The translations under genes were made by a program, and so were the position numbers. Below the pieces are notes generated by a model. It had not been told where the DNA came from. It searched no databases and was given only the letters and a program-made list of their open reading frames with translations. From Streptococcaceae bacterium ESL0687 (GTDB taxonomy: Bacteria > Bacillota > Bacilli > Lactobacillales > Streptococcaceae), in the NCBI GenBank assembly GCA_029392475.1, contig CP113940.1, positions 744,001-808,000 of the forward strand: a DNA stretch of 64,000 nt. The letters run 5' to 3'. Position 1 is the stretch's first letter, and each line of letters opens with the position of its first letter. Below, piece by piece: positions 14,815 to 22,938 of this stretch.

Positions 14815-15174
14815 TTATGCTGCAAGAGCTTTTTTAGCTGCTTCTGCAAGAGCTGTGAAAGCTGCTGCATCGTTAACTGCTAGGTCAGCTAGCATTTTAC
14901 GGTTAACTTCGATTTCTGCAAGTTTAAGACCGTGCATCATCTTAGAGTAGCTAAGACCGTTCATGCGTGCCGCTGCGTTGATACGTGCAATCCAAAGTTT
15001 ACGGAAATCACGTTTCTTTTGACGACGATCGCGGTATGCATAGTTGTATGAGTTCATTACTTGCTCTTTAGCAGTACGGAACAGTGTGTGTTTTGATCCA
15101 TAGTAACCTTTTGCAAGTTTTAGAGTACGTTTACGACGTTTGCGGCTTACAACGCCACCTTTAACACGTGCCAT
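14815..15174 (-). CDS. rplT: 50S ribosomal protein L20
   Basis: A 119-residue, very basic protein beginning [20 protein letters not shown], the canonical L20 start, with the conserved RIN-A--R--G-SYS-- block ([19 protein letters not shown]). L20 is an early assembly protein that binds 23S rRNA; in many Firmicutes it also represses its own operon through the leader. It is the last gene of infC-rpmI-rplT, 54 bases after rpmI, and is followed by a terminator. Confidence 0.97.
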   Translation of the reverse strand: MARVKGGVVSRKRRKRTLKLAKGYYGSKHTLFRTAKEQVMNSYNYAYRDRRQKKRDFRKLWIARINAAARMNGLSYSKMMHGLKLAEIEVNRKMLADLAVNDAAAFTALAEAAKKALAA

Positions 15175-15228
15175 TTATATATATCCTCCGAGTATTTCTT
15201 TAATTAGTTTCTTACAAATGAATTCTGA

Positions 15229-15429
15229 TTAACGCATTTGTGTAAGCATTGCTTTGATACGTTTGAAGTCACCAGAACTTACCATTGATGGTTTACGAAG
15301 GTGACGACGTTGTTTTTTAGTTTTTCCGTGGAAACGGTGAGAAGTGTAGGCACTGTAACGTTTAAGTCCTCCACTACCAGTACGTTTAAAACGTTTTGCG
15401 CTTCCGCGGTGAGTTTTTTGTTTTGGCAT
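15229..15429 (-). CDS. rpmI: 50S ribosomal protein L35
   Basis: A 66-residue basic protein beginning [20 protein letters not shown], diagnostic of L35, with the usual HRFHGKT and RHLRK segments. It sits 18 bases after the infC stop with GGAGGAATCAT upstream of the ATG. Part of the conserved infC-rpmI-rplT translation operon. Confidence 0.97.
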   Translation of the reverse strand: MPKQKTHRGSAKRFKRTGSGGLKRYSAYTSHRFHGKTKKQRRHLRKPSMVSSGDFKRIKAMLTQMR

Positions 15430-15447
15430 TTTTATGATTCCTCCGAA

Positions 15448-15969
15448 TTATTTTTTGTCTGCTGATGGAGCTAATTGCATAAACATTGAGCGTCCATCCA
15501 TTTTTGCACGTTGCTCAACGACTGCAATTTCTTTAGTCGCTTCAGCAAAGTCATCAAGAACTTTCTGTCCAACTTCTTTGTGGGTAATCATACGACCCTT
15601 GAAGCGGATTGAAACCTTAACCTTATTTCCTTTTGCAAGGAATTTTTCAGCTTGACGTAATTTAGTATCAAAGTCATTTTTGTCAATTACAGGACTTAAA
15701 CGAACTTCTTTTACAGTAACTACTGTTTGATTTTTCTTCTGTTCTTTTAATTTTTTCTTTTGCTCAAATTTGAACTTACTGAAGTCCATGATTTTCGCTA
15801 CAGGCGGTTTAGCTTGTGGTGAAATTAATACCAAGTCCAAATCTAAATCTCCAGCTTGACGCAAGGCGTCTGAAGTTTGAACAATACCAAGTTGTTCACC
15901 ATCTGCACTAATTAAACGAACTTCGCGAGCACGAATCTGTCCGTTCATAAACAAATCTTTTGCTATGAT
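15448..15969 (-). CDS. infC: Translation initiation factor IF-3 (probable non-AUG start)
   Basis: IF-3 prevents premature subunit joining and checks the start codon. The protein has the N-domain [12 protein letters not shown], the Lys-rich linker ([14 protein letters not shown]) and the C-domain [14 protein letters not shown] and [14 protein letters not shown]; about 173 residues, normal length. The ribosome binding site AAGGAGAG (15979-15972) is followed not by AUG but by AUC (15969) and AUA (15966). The first in-frame ATG (15948) has no ribosome binding site and would cut conserved sequence, while a TTG at 15984 lies upstream of the binding site. A rare AUC or AUA start fits the known autoregulation of infC through codon discrimination. 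Confidence 0.92.
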   Translation of the reverse strand: MIAKDLFMNGQIRAREVRLISADGEQLGIVQTSDALRQAGDLDLDLVLISPQAKPPVAKIMDFSKFKFEQKKKLKEQKKNQTVVTVKEVRLSPVIDKNDFDTKLRQAEKFLAKGNKVKVSIRFKGRMITHKEVGQKVLDDFAEATKEIAVVEQRAKMDGRSMFMQLAPSADKK

Positions 15970-16127
15970 ATCTCTCCTTACCAATTAAATATTTAGTTTC
16001 AAGCAAGAAAAAGCGAGCCTTCGATTGAAAGCTCGCTTTTATTCTTTACCTAATGGGTAAAGATAATCCTGATCTCAGCCCAGCATTATCCACACTTAGG
16101 CGAGAAGCATACGCTTCTGCTTTCAAC
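15970..16127 (-). promoter_or_regulatory. Structured 5' leader of infC-rpmI-rplT
   Basis: About 158 transcribed bases precede infC. They can fold into several hairpins: AGAAGC with GCTTCT, GATAAT with ATTATC, TTTACC with GGTAAA, and finally a strong terminator-like hairpin at 16005-16040. This is the layout of L20-type autoregulatory leaders known upstream of this operon in Firmicutes. I cannot show which protein or RNA element controls it. Confidence 0.6.
16005..16040 (-). terminator. Attenuator terminator in the infC leader
   Basis: On the minus strand AAAAGCGAGCTTTC, an AATC loop and GAAGGCTCGCTTTTT form a long hairpin ending in T5. It lies only 36 bases before the infC start and after the operon promoter, so it must act by attenuation rather than as a simple end of transcript. 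Confidence 0.8.
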
Positions 16128-16133
16128 TTTTTA

Positions 16134-16161
16134 AGTATATCAAATTATAGCTATTTGTCAA
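16134..16161 (-). promoter_or_regulatory. Promoter of infC-rpmI-rplT
   Basis: TTGACA (16156-16161), a 16-base spacer and TGA-TATACT (-10 at 16134-16139) on the minus strand: strong and near consensus with an extended -10. Confidence 0.8.
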
Positions 16162-16183
16162 CAATTTTTTCAAATTAAATTGA

Positions 16184-17104
16184 TTACAAGTGAATATTTT
16201 CAAGCTCCATATTTAAAATGGTCTTTTGCAGGCTAACATTTTGAAAGAAAATATTTACTGATGCTGGAATCAATGGATCCTCATCATAATTGCAGGTCAC
16301 CATATAACAAAAGACATGCTGCCCTTTTGATTTTTCAATATACTCACTGGTATAAGCCTCAACATCAGCCAGAGAATACTTTAAACTTCCATCAAAAATA
16401 GGACTTAAGGTCGGCTGATTAACCAAAATCTTCCGCTCCCTGTTATTTAACTTGATTCTTTCCGCCCTATTATAAATGGAATTATAATCTCTCCTGTCAT
16501 GGCTGGTAATGGTATCAAGACTAAGAAGATCCCCGTGATTAAGGTAAGAACTTCCTGTAATTAGTAAAAAGGGCATCTCAAAGCCTTCACTTTGACTAAA
16601 AATAAAGGGTAATAAATGGGTCCTGTGATAAGGATAAACCCTTCCGGCCCGGCTGTTATTAATCCTTTTCCATCCTGGTGGGTCAGGAAGTCTTACCAGC
16701 TCTCTTTGAGTCAAGTGACTGGATAACTTCCTCCGAGTAAGGTAGATGAGCGCTCCTTGAGCACCTTTTTGATCAACAATGTACGGACAGTCAAGAACAT
16801 AATTATACCGGTCATAAAATTGATGGATAAGATCCATTTGCGATTTCAAGGAGATATAAGGCTTCTTAGAATCACGACCCTTACTGAAAAAAATTTTAGT
16901 TCTTAGATATTGATAAACTTCTAGGCCAACTGTTCGACCTAGGAAAGTCAAAAGCCAAATCAAAAAAGTGAAACTAAAATAAACCACTATAAAAATAGAA
17001 AAAATATCGACTAGTGCATATTCTTCTGGCAAATTATTATTCAAAATATCTGCCAAAGGAAAAAACAGGGCAATTAATAATGAGAATAAGATTTTAAACT
17101 TCAT
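16184..17104 (-). CDS. Membrane-anchored protein resembling DNA/RNA non-specific endonucleases
   Basis: A 306-residue protein with two N-terminal membrane spans (about residues 3-20 and 33-56), then a soluble domain. It contains AGRVYPYHRTHLLPFIF near residue 160, which resembles the R-x-H-L-(I/L)-x catalytic stretch of EndA/NUC-type His-Me-finger nucleases, followed by LLITGSSYLNHGDLL (compare the LITGTxYMN of those enzymes), a Tyr/Asn helix, and a late VFCYMVTCNYDEDPLIPASV that matches their VxYRVTPxYxGxxLxxxGV. The match is by eye and distant, so activity is not assured. A good AAAAGGAGATGGG precedes the ATG. No obvious partner; it follows the CHAP hydrolase gene on the same strand. Confidence 0.5.
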   Translation of the reverse strand: MKFKILFSLLIALFFPLADILNNNLPEEYALVDIFSIFIVVYFSFTFLIWLLTFLGRTVGLEVYQYLRTKIFFSKGRDSKKPYISLKSQMDLIHQFYDRYNYVLDCPYIVDQKGAQGALIYLTRRKLSSHLTQRELVRLPDPPGWKRINNSRAGRVYPYHRTHLLPFIFSQSEGFEMPFLLITGSSYLNHGDLLSLDTITSHDRRDYNSIYNRAERIKLNNRERKILVNQPTLSPIFDGSLKYSLADVEAYTSEYIEKSKGQHVFCYMVTCNYDEDPLIPASVNIFFQNVSLQKTILNMELENIHL

Positions 17105-17132
17105 AGTATCCCATCTCCTTTTAGAATTTTCT

Positions 17133-17172
17133 TTACCAGGCTAATAGCTAATAAAATTAATAAGCCGGTAAA
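17133..17172. other. Imperfect hairpin between CHAP and nuclease-like genes
   Basis: TTTACCAGGCTAA pairs with TTATAAGCCGGTAAAG-like sequence with one bulge and a long AT loop. It lacks a clear T run, so whether it terminates transcription is uncertain. The rest of 17105-17237 shows nothing. Confidence 0.3.
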
Positions 17173-17237
17173 GAACCCTTAAGTAGACTACACTAGAAGG
17201 TCTTATAAGTCAATTCAAATGAAAATATTTTCAGAAA

Positions 17238-18413
17238 CTACTTTTTGATTAACTGGGCTTGAAAATTATAAATGGGTCTTGTCTGTCCTGTCGTCCCAGA
17301 CATGGATCCATTTTTCACCCAGTCCTGCCAACCCAAGTCCTTAACGTAGGTTCGGTAAATAATATCATAATTTTTAGCCAGATCTCCAGTAAGTCTAATT
17401 TCAATAGCTTCTATGGCTTTAGATTGCCCGGTGGTTCCAGCCATCTGACCATCTCTTACAAAATCCTGCCAACCAACATAAGCTACATGGGCCCTATACT
17501 CAATTGAACCTGACAGCCCCAAATTTTGAATGCTAAGAGCCAGGGCTTCCATATTGTTACAATCATCTGTACCAGAAGTTTGGCCTTCTCTAACCCAGTC
17601 CTTCCATCCGATATTTGCTATATGGGATACATAATTTAGCCCATTAGCTGGATGAGAATTTACAGGTACACTAGACAGCCTAACGACTGCGACATACCTT
17701 CTTTTCCCACTTCCTCCAATATAGGACAACCATAGGTAGCCGTCTTGCCTAATTATTTGGTCATAAATGACCGTATCTCCAGGATTATAGGTAGCAAGTG
17801 CTGGACTAGTGATCCTTGCTTCTGCCCTAACGGCAGAACTTGTTGTAAAACGGTAAACTCCACTTGGAGGAAGACTAGTTGAAGCATCTGGATTAGCACT
17901 TGAGGGTGAAGAATTACTTGAAGTCCCTAGGTCTTTAAAGTGAATAAACCCTGAAACATCTTGTTTATTAATCCACCTCGTTCGGTAGTTTCCTGTATAG
18001 CCGTAATTATACTCTTCTATTAGAACCCTACTCCCACTAACTTCTGCCACCCAGGCCACATGCATGGATGACCACCAAGCAACTGACCCTACAGCTGGAT
18101 TACTATCAACCCTGTATCCCTGACTGCGGGCTGTATTTCCCCAAGTATTAGCATTCCCGTAACCTCTTGGAAGTTTAAAGTTATTAACCTTATCTAGGCG
18201 GTGGGCAATAAATGATGTACACTGACGCACGTACATTCCGTAAGCATCAGCAACCAATGAACCCACAGGATAAGACTTCCAGTGGGCAGGATAATCATCA
18301 CCCACAGGGGCTGCTTGAACCGTTTTTCCTTCTAGACCAGAAAACCCTGTCAAGATACAACCTGCTAAAACAATCGAACTTTTGATCTTAAATTTTTTCT
18401 TTAATAGAACCAA
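17238..18413 (-). CDS. Secreted CHAP-domain cell-wall hydrolase with SH3 and three ChW repeats
   Basis: A 391-residue secreted protein. A signal peptide (KKKFKIKSSIVLAGC, cleavage near VQA-AP) is followed by a CHAP amidase/peptidase domain with catalytic Cys65 in VRQCTSF and His118 in SMHVAWV, an SH3-type domain (about residues 190-250), and three hydrophobic-W (ChW) repeats with GWKDWVREGQ, GWQDFVRDGQ and GWQDWVKNGS. CHAP enzymes cut peptidoglycan stem or cross-bridge peptides; ChW repeats bind or multimerise at the wall. I prefer a TTG start at 18413, seven bases after GGAGG, because it yields a compact signal peptide; an ATG at 18455 in frame is the alternative. It could act in cell separation or as a bacteriolysin. 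Confidence 0.85.
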   Translation of the reverse strand: MVLLKKKFKIKSSIVLAGCILTGFSGLEGKTVQAAPVGDDYPAHWKSYPVGSLVADAYGMYVRQCTSFIAHRLDKVNNFKLPRGYGNANTWGNTARSQGYRVDSNPAVGSVAWWSSMHVAWVAEVSGSRVLIEEYNYGYTGNYRTRWINKQDVSGFIHFKDLGTSSNSSPSSANPDASTSLPPSGVYRFTTSSAVRAEARITSPALATYNPGDTVIYDQIIRQDGYLWLSYIGGSGKRRYVAVVRLSSVPVNSHPANGLNYVSHIANIGWKDWVREGQTSGTDDCNNMEALALSIQNLGLSGSIEYRAHVAYVGWQDFVRDGQMAGTTGQSKAIEAIEIRLTGDLAKNYDIIYRTYVKDLGWQDWVKNGSMSGTTGQTRPIYNFQAQLIKK

Positions 18414-18504
18414 ATAGTTTCCTCCATTTAATTTTTTTATTGTCCCTTTCATCAAGAAACAATTCCCTAACCTATACGAAAATTAAAATAAAAGATAACA
18501 AAAA

Positions 18505-18526
18505 AACCTCCTGCAGGAGGTTTTTA
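18505..18526. terminator. Rho-independent terminator after the YczE-like gene
   Basis: AAACCTCCTGCAGGAGGTTT is a perfect palindromic stem with flanking A and T runs, touching the stop codon of the gene at 18524. Confidence 0.85.
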
Positions 18527-19168
18527 TTTTTTGGAAATGCCTTTGAGTCCATATGACCAAGACATAATATGTGAAAATAGGAAAAGAGAAATGATTGTCC
18601 CCTCCCTAACGTAAATAGGAAGATTAAAGGCAAATGATAAAATCAAAGAACCACTGACCCCAAAAACATCAATTCCATATCTGTAAAATTTCATCGAGTG
18701 GTTGGTTCTTGCTGCAAGTAGATTACAAAAGTTCTCAATTGGAAATTGAAGGATCTTGTAGTAAAGAATACGCCCCACCCCAAAGCAGGTAACAACAAGA
18801 CCTAAGAAAAAGAGTCCCAGTTTTAAGAAATAATTAGTCAGTACAAGATTTCCTAGAAGATTATAAAGGAAAAAATTGACCACAGAACCAAAACAAAACT
18901 GGGCTACAAACATGAGCAAGTACTGGTACATGTTCTTATTTCGGTCCAGAAGAAAGCAGAGAACCAAAAAGCTAATGTTAGCCAGCATAGACATGGTTCC
19001 AACCTTTATGGAAAGAATATCAGACAGGGACAAGAGAAGGGCATTGAAACAGGTAACACCTATATCTGCCTTAATTGACATGGCCATTCCAAGACCACTA
19101 ACTGCATAGTAGATGAATGATATTAATAAACTTTTATGCGTGTAACTCATCTTCTTTATAAGGTCCAA
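18524..19168 (-). CDS. YczE/YyaS/YitT-family integral membrane protein
   Basis: A 214-residue protein with five predicted spans. The stretch GLGMAMSIKADIGVTCFNAL and then IKVGTMSMLANISF is characteristic of the YczE/YyaS group (small membrane proteins of unknown transport role; YczE of Bacillus affects surfactin production). A TTG start at 19168 is five bases after GGGGAGG; an ATG at 19150 is possible but lacks a good binding site. It lies 42 bases after engB on the same strand and ends at a terminator. Confidence 0.7.
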   Translation of the reverse strand: MDLIKKMSYTHKSLLISFIYYAVSGLGMAMSIKADIGVTCFNALLLSLSDILSIKVGTMSMLANISFLVLCFLLDRNKNMYQYLLMFVAQFCFGSVVNFFLYNLLGNLVLTNYFLKLGLFFLGLVVTCFGVGRILYYKILQFPIENFCNLLAARTNHSMKFYRYGIDVFGVSGSLILSFAFNLPIYVREGTIISLFLFSHIMSWSYGLKGISKK

Positions 19169-19210
19169 ATTTTCCTCCCCTTTACTTGTTGTAGAAATAT
19201 GGTAAATCGC

Positions 19211-19801
19211 CTATTTCTCGTCTACAAAAGACTCAATTGCAGCCCAAGCTTCATTGTAACCAGTCTTATCAACTGATGAAAAAATAATGAAGTCGTCTGT
19301 TGAATCAAACTGAAGGGCTTTTTTAATAACAGCTTCGTGCTTATTCCATTTACCACGAGGGATTTTATCAGCCTTGGTTGCAACTAAAATAACTGGAATG
19401 CCGTAGTATTTTAAGAACTCGTACATTTGTACATCGTCAGCAGATGGTTCATGACGCAAATCAACCAGACTTACAACCGCCCTTAAATTATCACGGGTTG
19501 TTAGATATTCTTCAATCATTTTACCCCATTTGGCACGTTCAGACTTACTAACTTTAGCGTACCCGTAACCTGGAACGTCCACAAAGTGGATGGTATCATC
19601 GATATTATAAAAGTTTAAAAGCTGTGTTTTACCTGGTTTTCCAGAAGTACGGGCTAAATTTTTACGGTTAAGTAGGGTATTAATAAAGCTTGATTTTCCA
19701 ACGTTAGAACGGCCGGCAAGGGCAATTTCTGGCATATCTGTCTCTGGGTACTGCTTGCTTGAAGCAGCACTGATTACAATTTCTGCATTATGTTTATTCA
19801 T
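19211..19801 (-). CDS. engB: Ribosome biogenesis GTPase EngB (YsxC)
   Basis: A 196-residue TrmE-Era-EngA-YihA class GTPase with G1 GRSNVGKS (about 30-37), G2 Thr in the switch, G3 [10 protein letters not shown]4 TKAD and G5 SSVDKTG. EngB is needed for late assembly of the 50S subunit. It follows clpX, the standard clpX-engB order of Firmicutes. The ribosome binding site is poor (AGAAAG), which may set low expression. Confidence 0.95.
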   Translation of the reverse strand: MNKHNAEIVISAASSKQYPETDMPEIALAGRSNVGKSSFINTLLNRKNLARTSGKPGKTQLLNFYNIDDTIHFVDVPGYGYAKVSKSERAKWGKMIEEYLTTRDNLRAVVSLVDLRHEPSADDVQMYEFLKYYGIPVILVATKADKIPRGKWNKHEAVIKKALQFDSTDDFIIFSSVDKTGYNEAWAAIESFVDEK

Positions 19802-19838
19802 ATTTTTTTCTTTCTATTAACTATCTAAAAAGACGGAA

Positions 19839-19856
19839 GGGGCACACGAGTGCCCC
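19839..19856 (-). terminator. GC-rich hairpin between clpX and engB
   Basis: GGGGCAC, ACGA loop, GTGCCCC; on the minus strand TTCCGTCTTTTT follows. The T run is displaced, so this may be a partial terminator or a processing or stability hairpin that separates clpX and engB levels. Confidence 0.5.
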
Positions 19857-19859
19857 AGT

Positions 19860-21095
19860 TTATTCAGAAACTTCGTCTTCTTTTACTAAAATCGGCTCAT
19901 CCTGACCGTCAACTGTATCTTTTGTAATGATAACCTCACGAACTCCTTCCATACTTGGAAGTTCATACATGAGATCCATCATTACTTCTTCAATAATTGA
20001 ACGAAGGCCACGCGCTCCGGTCTTTCTTTCAATTGCCTTTTTGGCTATGGCATCAAGGGCTGCATCTTCAAATTCAAGATCAATCCCATCATATTCCATA
20101 AGCTTTTTATACTGTCTAACCAAGGCATTTTTAGGCTTGGTCAAAATGTGGATTAAATCTTCTTCCGTTAACTTATCAAGGGCTGCGACAACTGGAAGGC
20201 GTCCAATAAATTCAGGAATTAGACCAAATTTTTGAATGTCTTCTGAGATAATCTCCTGCATGTAACTTGCATCATCAGCGAGTTTTTTATTATTAGAACC
20301 AAATCCAATAATTTTTTCACCCAAACGAGCCTTTACAATGTCTTCAATGCCGTCAAAGGCTCCACCTACAATAAAGAGAATATTTTTAGTATCAATCTGA
20401 ATCATCTCCTGATTAGGGTGTTTGCGTCCTCCTTGAGGGGGAACACTTGCAACTGTACCCTCAATTATTTTAAGTAGGGCCTGCTGCACTCCTTCACCCG
20501 ATACATCACGAGTGATTGAAACATTCTCTGATTTTTTAGCAATCTTATCTATTTCATCAACATAGATAATTCCGTGTTCTGCTCGTTCAACATTAAAGTC
20601 ACTAGCCTGAAGGAGTTTTAAAAGGATATTTTCGACATCTTCTCCCACATAACCTGCTTCAGTAAGGCTTGTCGCATCAGCAATGGCAAAGGGAACATTT
20701 AAAGTTCTTGCAAGAGTTTGAGCCAGGAAGGTCTTTCCTGAACCAGTTGGTCCAATTAAGAGGATATTCGACTTTTGAAGTTCAACTGAATCTTCAATTG
20801 AGCTCTGTGAGAAGTTGATTCTTTTAAAGTGATTGTAAACAGCAACAGCAAGAGCTCTTTTAGCACGTTCCTGACCGATTACATACTCATTCAAATCTTC
20901 CATAATTTCACGAGGTTTCTTGCTAACATCAATATCAGCCATGGCCTCATCATGGATTTCTTCTTGAAGAATTTCCCTAGATAAATCAACACATTCATTA
21001 CAAATGTAGACACCACTTCCTGCTATAATCTTTTTAACTTCATCCTGATTTTTTCCACAAAAAGAGCAATTTATACTGTTTTTATCGGTTGTCAT
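19860..21095 (-). CDS. clpX: ClpX, ATP-binding subunit of the Clp protease
   Basis: A 411-residue AAA+ unfoldase. The N-terminal zinc domain has Cys10, Cys13, Cys32 and Cys35 (CSFCGK and CNEC). The ATPase core has Walker A GPTGSGKT, Walker [12 protein letters not shown], the RKH-type loop region around GGRKHPNQ, and the C-terminal [13 protein letters not shown] sensor. ClpX selects and unfolds substrates for ClpP, which is not in this window. It lies 28 bases after the dihydrofolate reductase gene, an arrangement common in streptococci and lactococci. Confidence 0.97.
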   Translation of the reverse strand: MTTDKNSINCSFCGKNQDEVKKIIAGSGVYICNECVDLSREILQEEIHDEAMADIDVSKKPREIMEDLNEYVIGQERAKRALAVAVYNHFKRINFSQSSIEDSVELQKSNILLIGPTGSGKTFLAQTLARTLNVPFAIADATSLTEAGYVGEDVENILLKLLQASDFNVERAEHGIIYVDEIDKIAKKSENVSITRDVSGEGVQQALLKIIEGTVASVPPQGGRKHPNQEMIQIDTKNILFIVGGAFDGIEDIVKARLGEKIIGFGSNNKKLADDASYMQEIISEDIQKFGLIPEFIGRLPVVAALDKLTEEDLIHILTKPKNALVRQYKKLMEYDGIDLEFEDAALDAIAKKAIERKTGARGLRSIIEEVMMDLMYELPSMEGVREVIITKDTVDGQDEPILVKEDEVSE

Positions 21096-21123
21096 ATAGA
21101 CCTCTTTCTAATACACGGTTGTA

Positions 21124-21627
21124 CTAATTATTTTTTCTATCTAAAACTTGAACTACAAAATTATAAATATTTTTTTCATCCTTGCTGTAAGGTTCTTCGC
21201 TCTTAAGTTTAAACTGACCCCAGTCAAAATCTTCAGGGAAGTAAGTATCTCCTTCAAGTTCTGCATCAATGATTGTTCTGTAAAAACGATCAATATCACC
21301 TGAAAATGTTTGGATTACCTGAGCTCCCCCAATTATATGAAGGGTCTTGTCCTGTTTTTTATACCAGTCAAGTACCTGTTCTCTGCTATTCATAACAAGA
21401 ACTTCATTTGATCCTGCATCATAATTTTTATCACTGGTAAGTACAATCGTAGTTCTTCTTGGTAGGGTTCGTTTATTCATTCCCTCAAAAGTTGTCCGTC
21501 CCATTAAGATAACATCATCAAGGGTTGTTTTCTTAAAATGAGCCAGTTCTGCTGGCAGGTGCCAAGGCAGGGTTCCATTTTTTCCAATTAAACCAGTCTT
21601 GTCCTCTGCTAAAATTCCTGTAATCAT
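21124..21627 (-). CDS. folA: Dihydrofolate reductase
   Basis: A 167-residue enzyme that reduces dihydrofolate with NADPH. It shows the N-terminal ITGILAEDKTGLIGKNGTLP, the WHLPAELAHFKKTT substrate loop, LMGRTTFEG, and HIIGGAQVI, all diagnostic for the family; length is normal. It has AAAGGAGATACC before the ATG and a possible promoter at 21667-21696. It works with thyA, which makes dihydrofolate, just upstream. Confidence 0.95.
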   Translation of the reverse strand: MITGILAEDKTGLIGKNGTLPWHLPAELAHFKKTTLDDVILMGRTTFEGMNKRTLPRRTTIVLTSDKNYDAGSNEVLVMNSREQVLDWYKKQDKTLHIIGGAQVIQTFSGDIDRFYRTIIDAELEGDTYFPEDFDWGQFKLKSEEPYSKDEKNIYNFVVQVLDRKNN

Positions 21628-21666
21628 GGTATCTCCTTTGGTATAACTCTCTTATTAATTATCTAT

Positions 21667-21696
21667 ATTATATGACTAATTAAGACCATAAAACAA
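21667..21696 (-). promoter_or_regulatory. Possible promoter of folA-clpX-engB
   Basis: TTGTTT (21691-21696), an 18-base spacer and TATAAT (21667-21672) on the minus strand; the -10 is perfect, the -35 is weak. Confidence 0.45.
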
Positions 21697-21713
21697 TAGC
21701 AAGACCTATCTTT

Positions 21714-22022
21714 TTATTCTTTTCTTCCTTGAAGGTAAATTATTAAGCCCCCTACTATAATGACACCCGCTACAAGTAAAATAATTTTAGGAAAACTTGC
21801 AAGGGTTATAATCAATAAAAAACTAGTTAAGACGCTTATATAAATGACTACCAGGGCTATAAAAATTACCAGTAAAAGAACAATAATGGCCATGAGTAGC
21901 CTAAAAATTTCAGGTAAATTTATATACCAAATAAGAAGACCTCTTATAAATTTTGGTATTTTTTTAGATTTTGTCGCCTTGGAAATCTCCTTTAAAAATC
22001 TCTGATATAAATTTACAAGCAT
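21714..22022 (-). CDS. Small membrane protein of unknown function (102 aa)
   Basis: A 102-residue protein: about 35 basic, polar residues (LKEISKATKSKKIPKFIRG), then a nearly continuous hydrophobic region of 60 residues that would make two or three spans, ending GRKE. It has a clear AAAGGAGAATTTC before the ATG and lies between thyA and folA on the same strand, so it is likely expressed with them. I do not recognise the family. Confidence 0.65.
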   Translation of the reverse strand: MLVNLYQRFLKEISKATKSKKIPKFIRGLLIWYINLPEIFRLLMAIIVLLLVIFIALVVIYISVLTSFLLIITLASFPKIILLVAGVIIVGGLIIYLQGRKE

Positions 22023-22048
22023 GAAATTCTCCTTTAGATAGGGCTAAA

Positions 22049-22885
22049 TTAAATGGCTAAATCAAACTTTAACTGTGGTTTAACCGGCTCATAATCAACT
22101 AATTCAAAATCTTCTGGTTTAATATCAAAGAAGTTGGTTCCTGGAGCTGCATGAAGAATTAGACGTGGGCTGCAAGCAGTTTCCTTACGATTTAATAGTT
22201 CTTCTGCATTGTCAAACTGATTGTTGTAAATATGTAGGTTATTGATAAAGTAGAAGAATTTACCAACCTTCCAGCCAAAGTGGCAGGCGATCATCATCTG
22301 AAGGGCCACATACTGCATGGCATTAATATGATGAGCCACAAGCATATCATTTGAACGTTGGGTCAAAGTAGCATCCAAGTAAATTTCATCTCCTACCCTT
22401 CTAACATCGTACATGGATTGAAAGGCACAGGGGAGAAGTCCATCACTAGCCTCAAAGTCCTCATATTGCCAGAGATTGATGATACTTCTTCTGTTCCAAG
22501 GATTTTTCTCAAGGCCATCCAAAAGTTTTGTGATGATTCCATGTCTCTTGACCGTTTCCCCGTAACGTACTCCGATTGTTCCATCAGATAGGGCCCAGTC
22601 GTCCCAGTAATGAACATTATACTTGTTTTTTAGGAGTTCTAAATCATTTGATTGATCCTGATAGATCCAGAAAATTTCTTTAATGGCTGTTTTTATAGGA
22701 ATCGGACGCAGGGTTATGATGGGAAACTCACCCTTTGATAGGTCATATTCGGCAAATTGCCCAGTTACATATTTACTGTTGGCAATCTCTCCGTTTTTAT
22801 AGCGGGGGCGAGCCTGTTCACTCCATACCCCATTATCAAGGATGTTTTTGATATTTTCCTTAAAAATCTTATCTGCCTTGGTCAT
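22049..22885 (-). CDS. thyA: Thymidylate synthase
   Basis: A 278-residue enzyme making dTMP from dUMP with methylenetetrahydrofolate. It shows RxxxIxxLWQYEDF, the catalytic Cys in [32 protein letters not shown], and the folate-binding C-terminus with [10 protein letters not shown]. The active-site block is of the variant type found in Lactobacillales (LLPC rather than LPPC). A strong AAGGAGAATCC precedes the ATG. The product dihydrofolate is recycled by folA two genes downstream. Confidence 0.95.
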   Translation of the reverse strand: MTKADKIFKENIKNILDNGVWSEQARPRYKNGEIANSKYVTGQFAEYDLSKGEFPIITLRPIPIKTAIKEIFWIYQDQSNDLELLKNKYNVHYWDDWALSDGTIGVRYGETVKRHGIITKLLDGLEKNPWNRRSIINLWQYEDFEASDGLLPCAFQSMYDVRRVGDEIYLDATLTQRSNDMLVAHHINAMQYVALQMMIACHFGWKVGKFFYFINNLHIYNNQFDNAEELLNRKETACSPRLILHAAPGTNFFDIKPEDFELVDYEPVKPQLKFDLAI

Positions 22886-22938
22886 GGATTCTCCTTATAT
22901 TAATATTATTGATTCTCAAATACTTATTTAAATTTATT

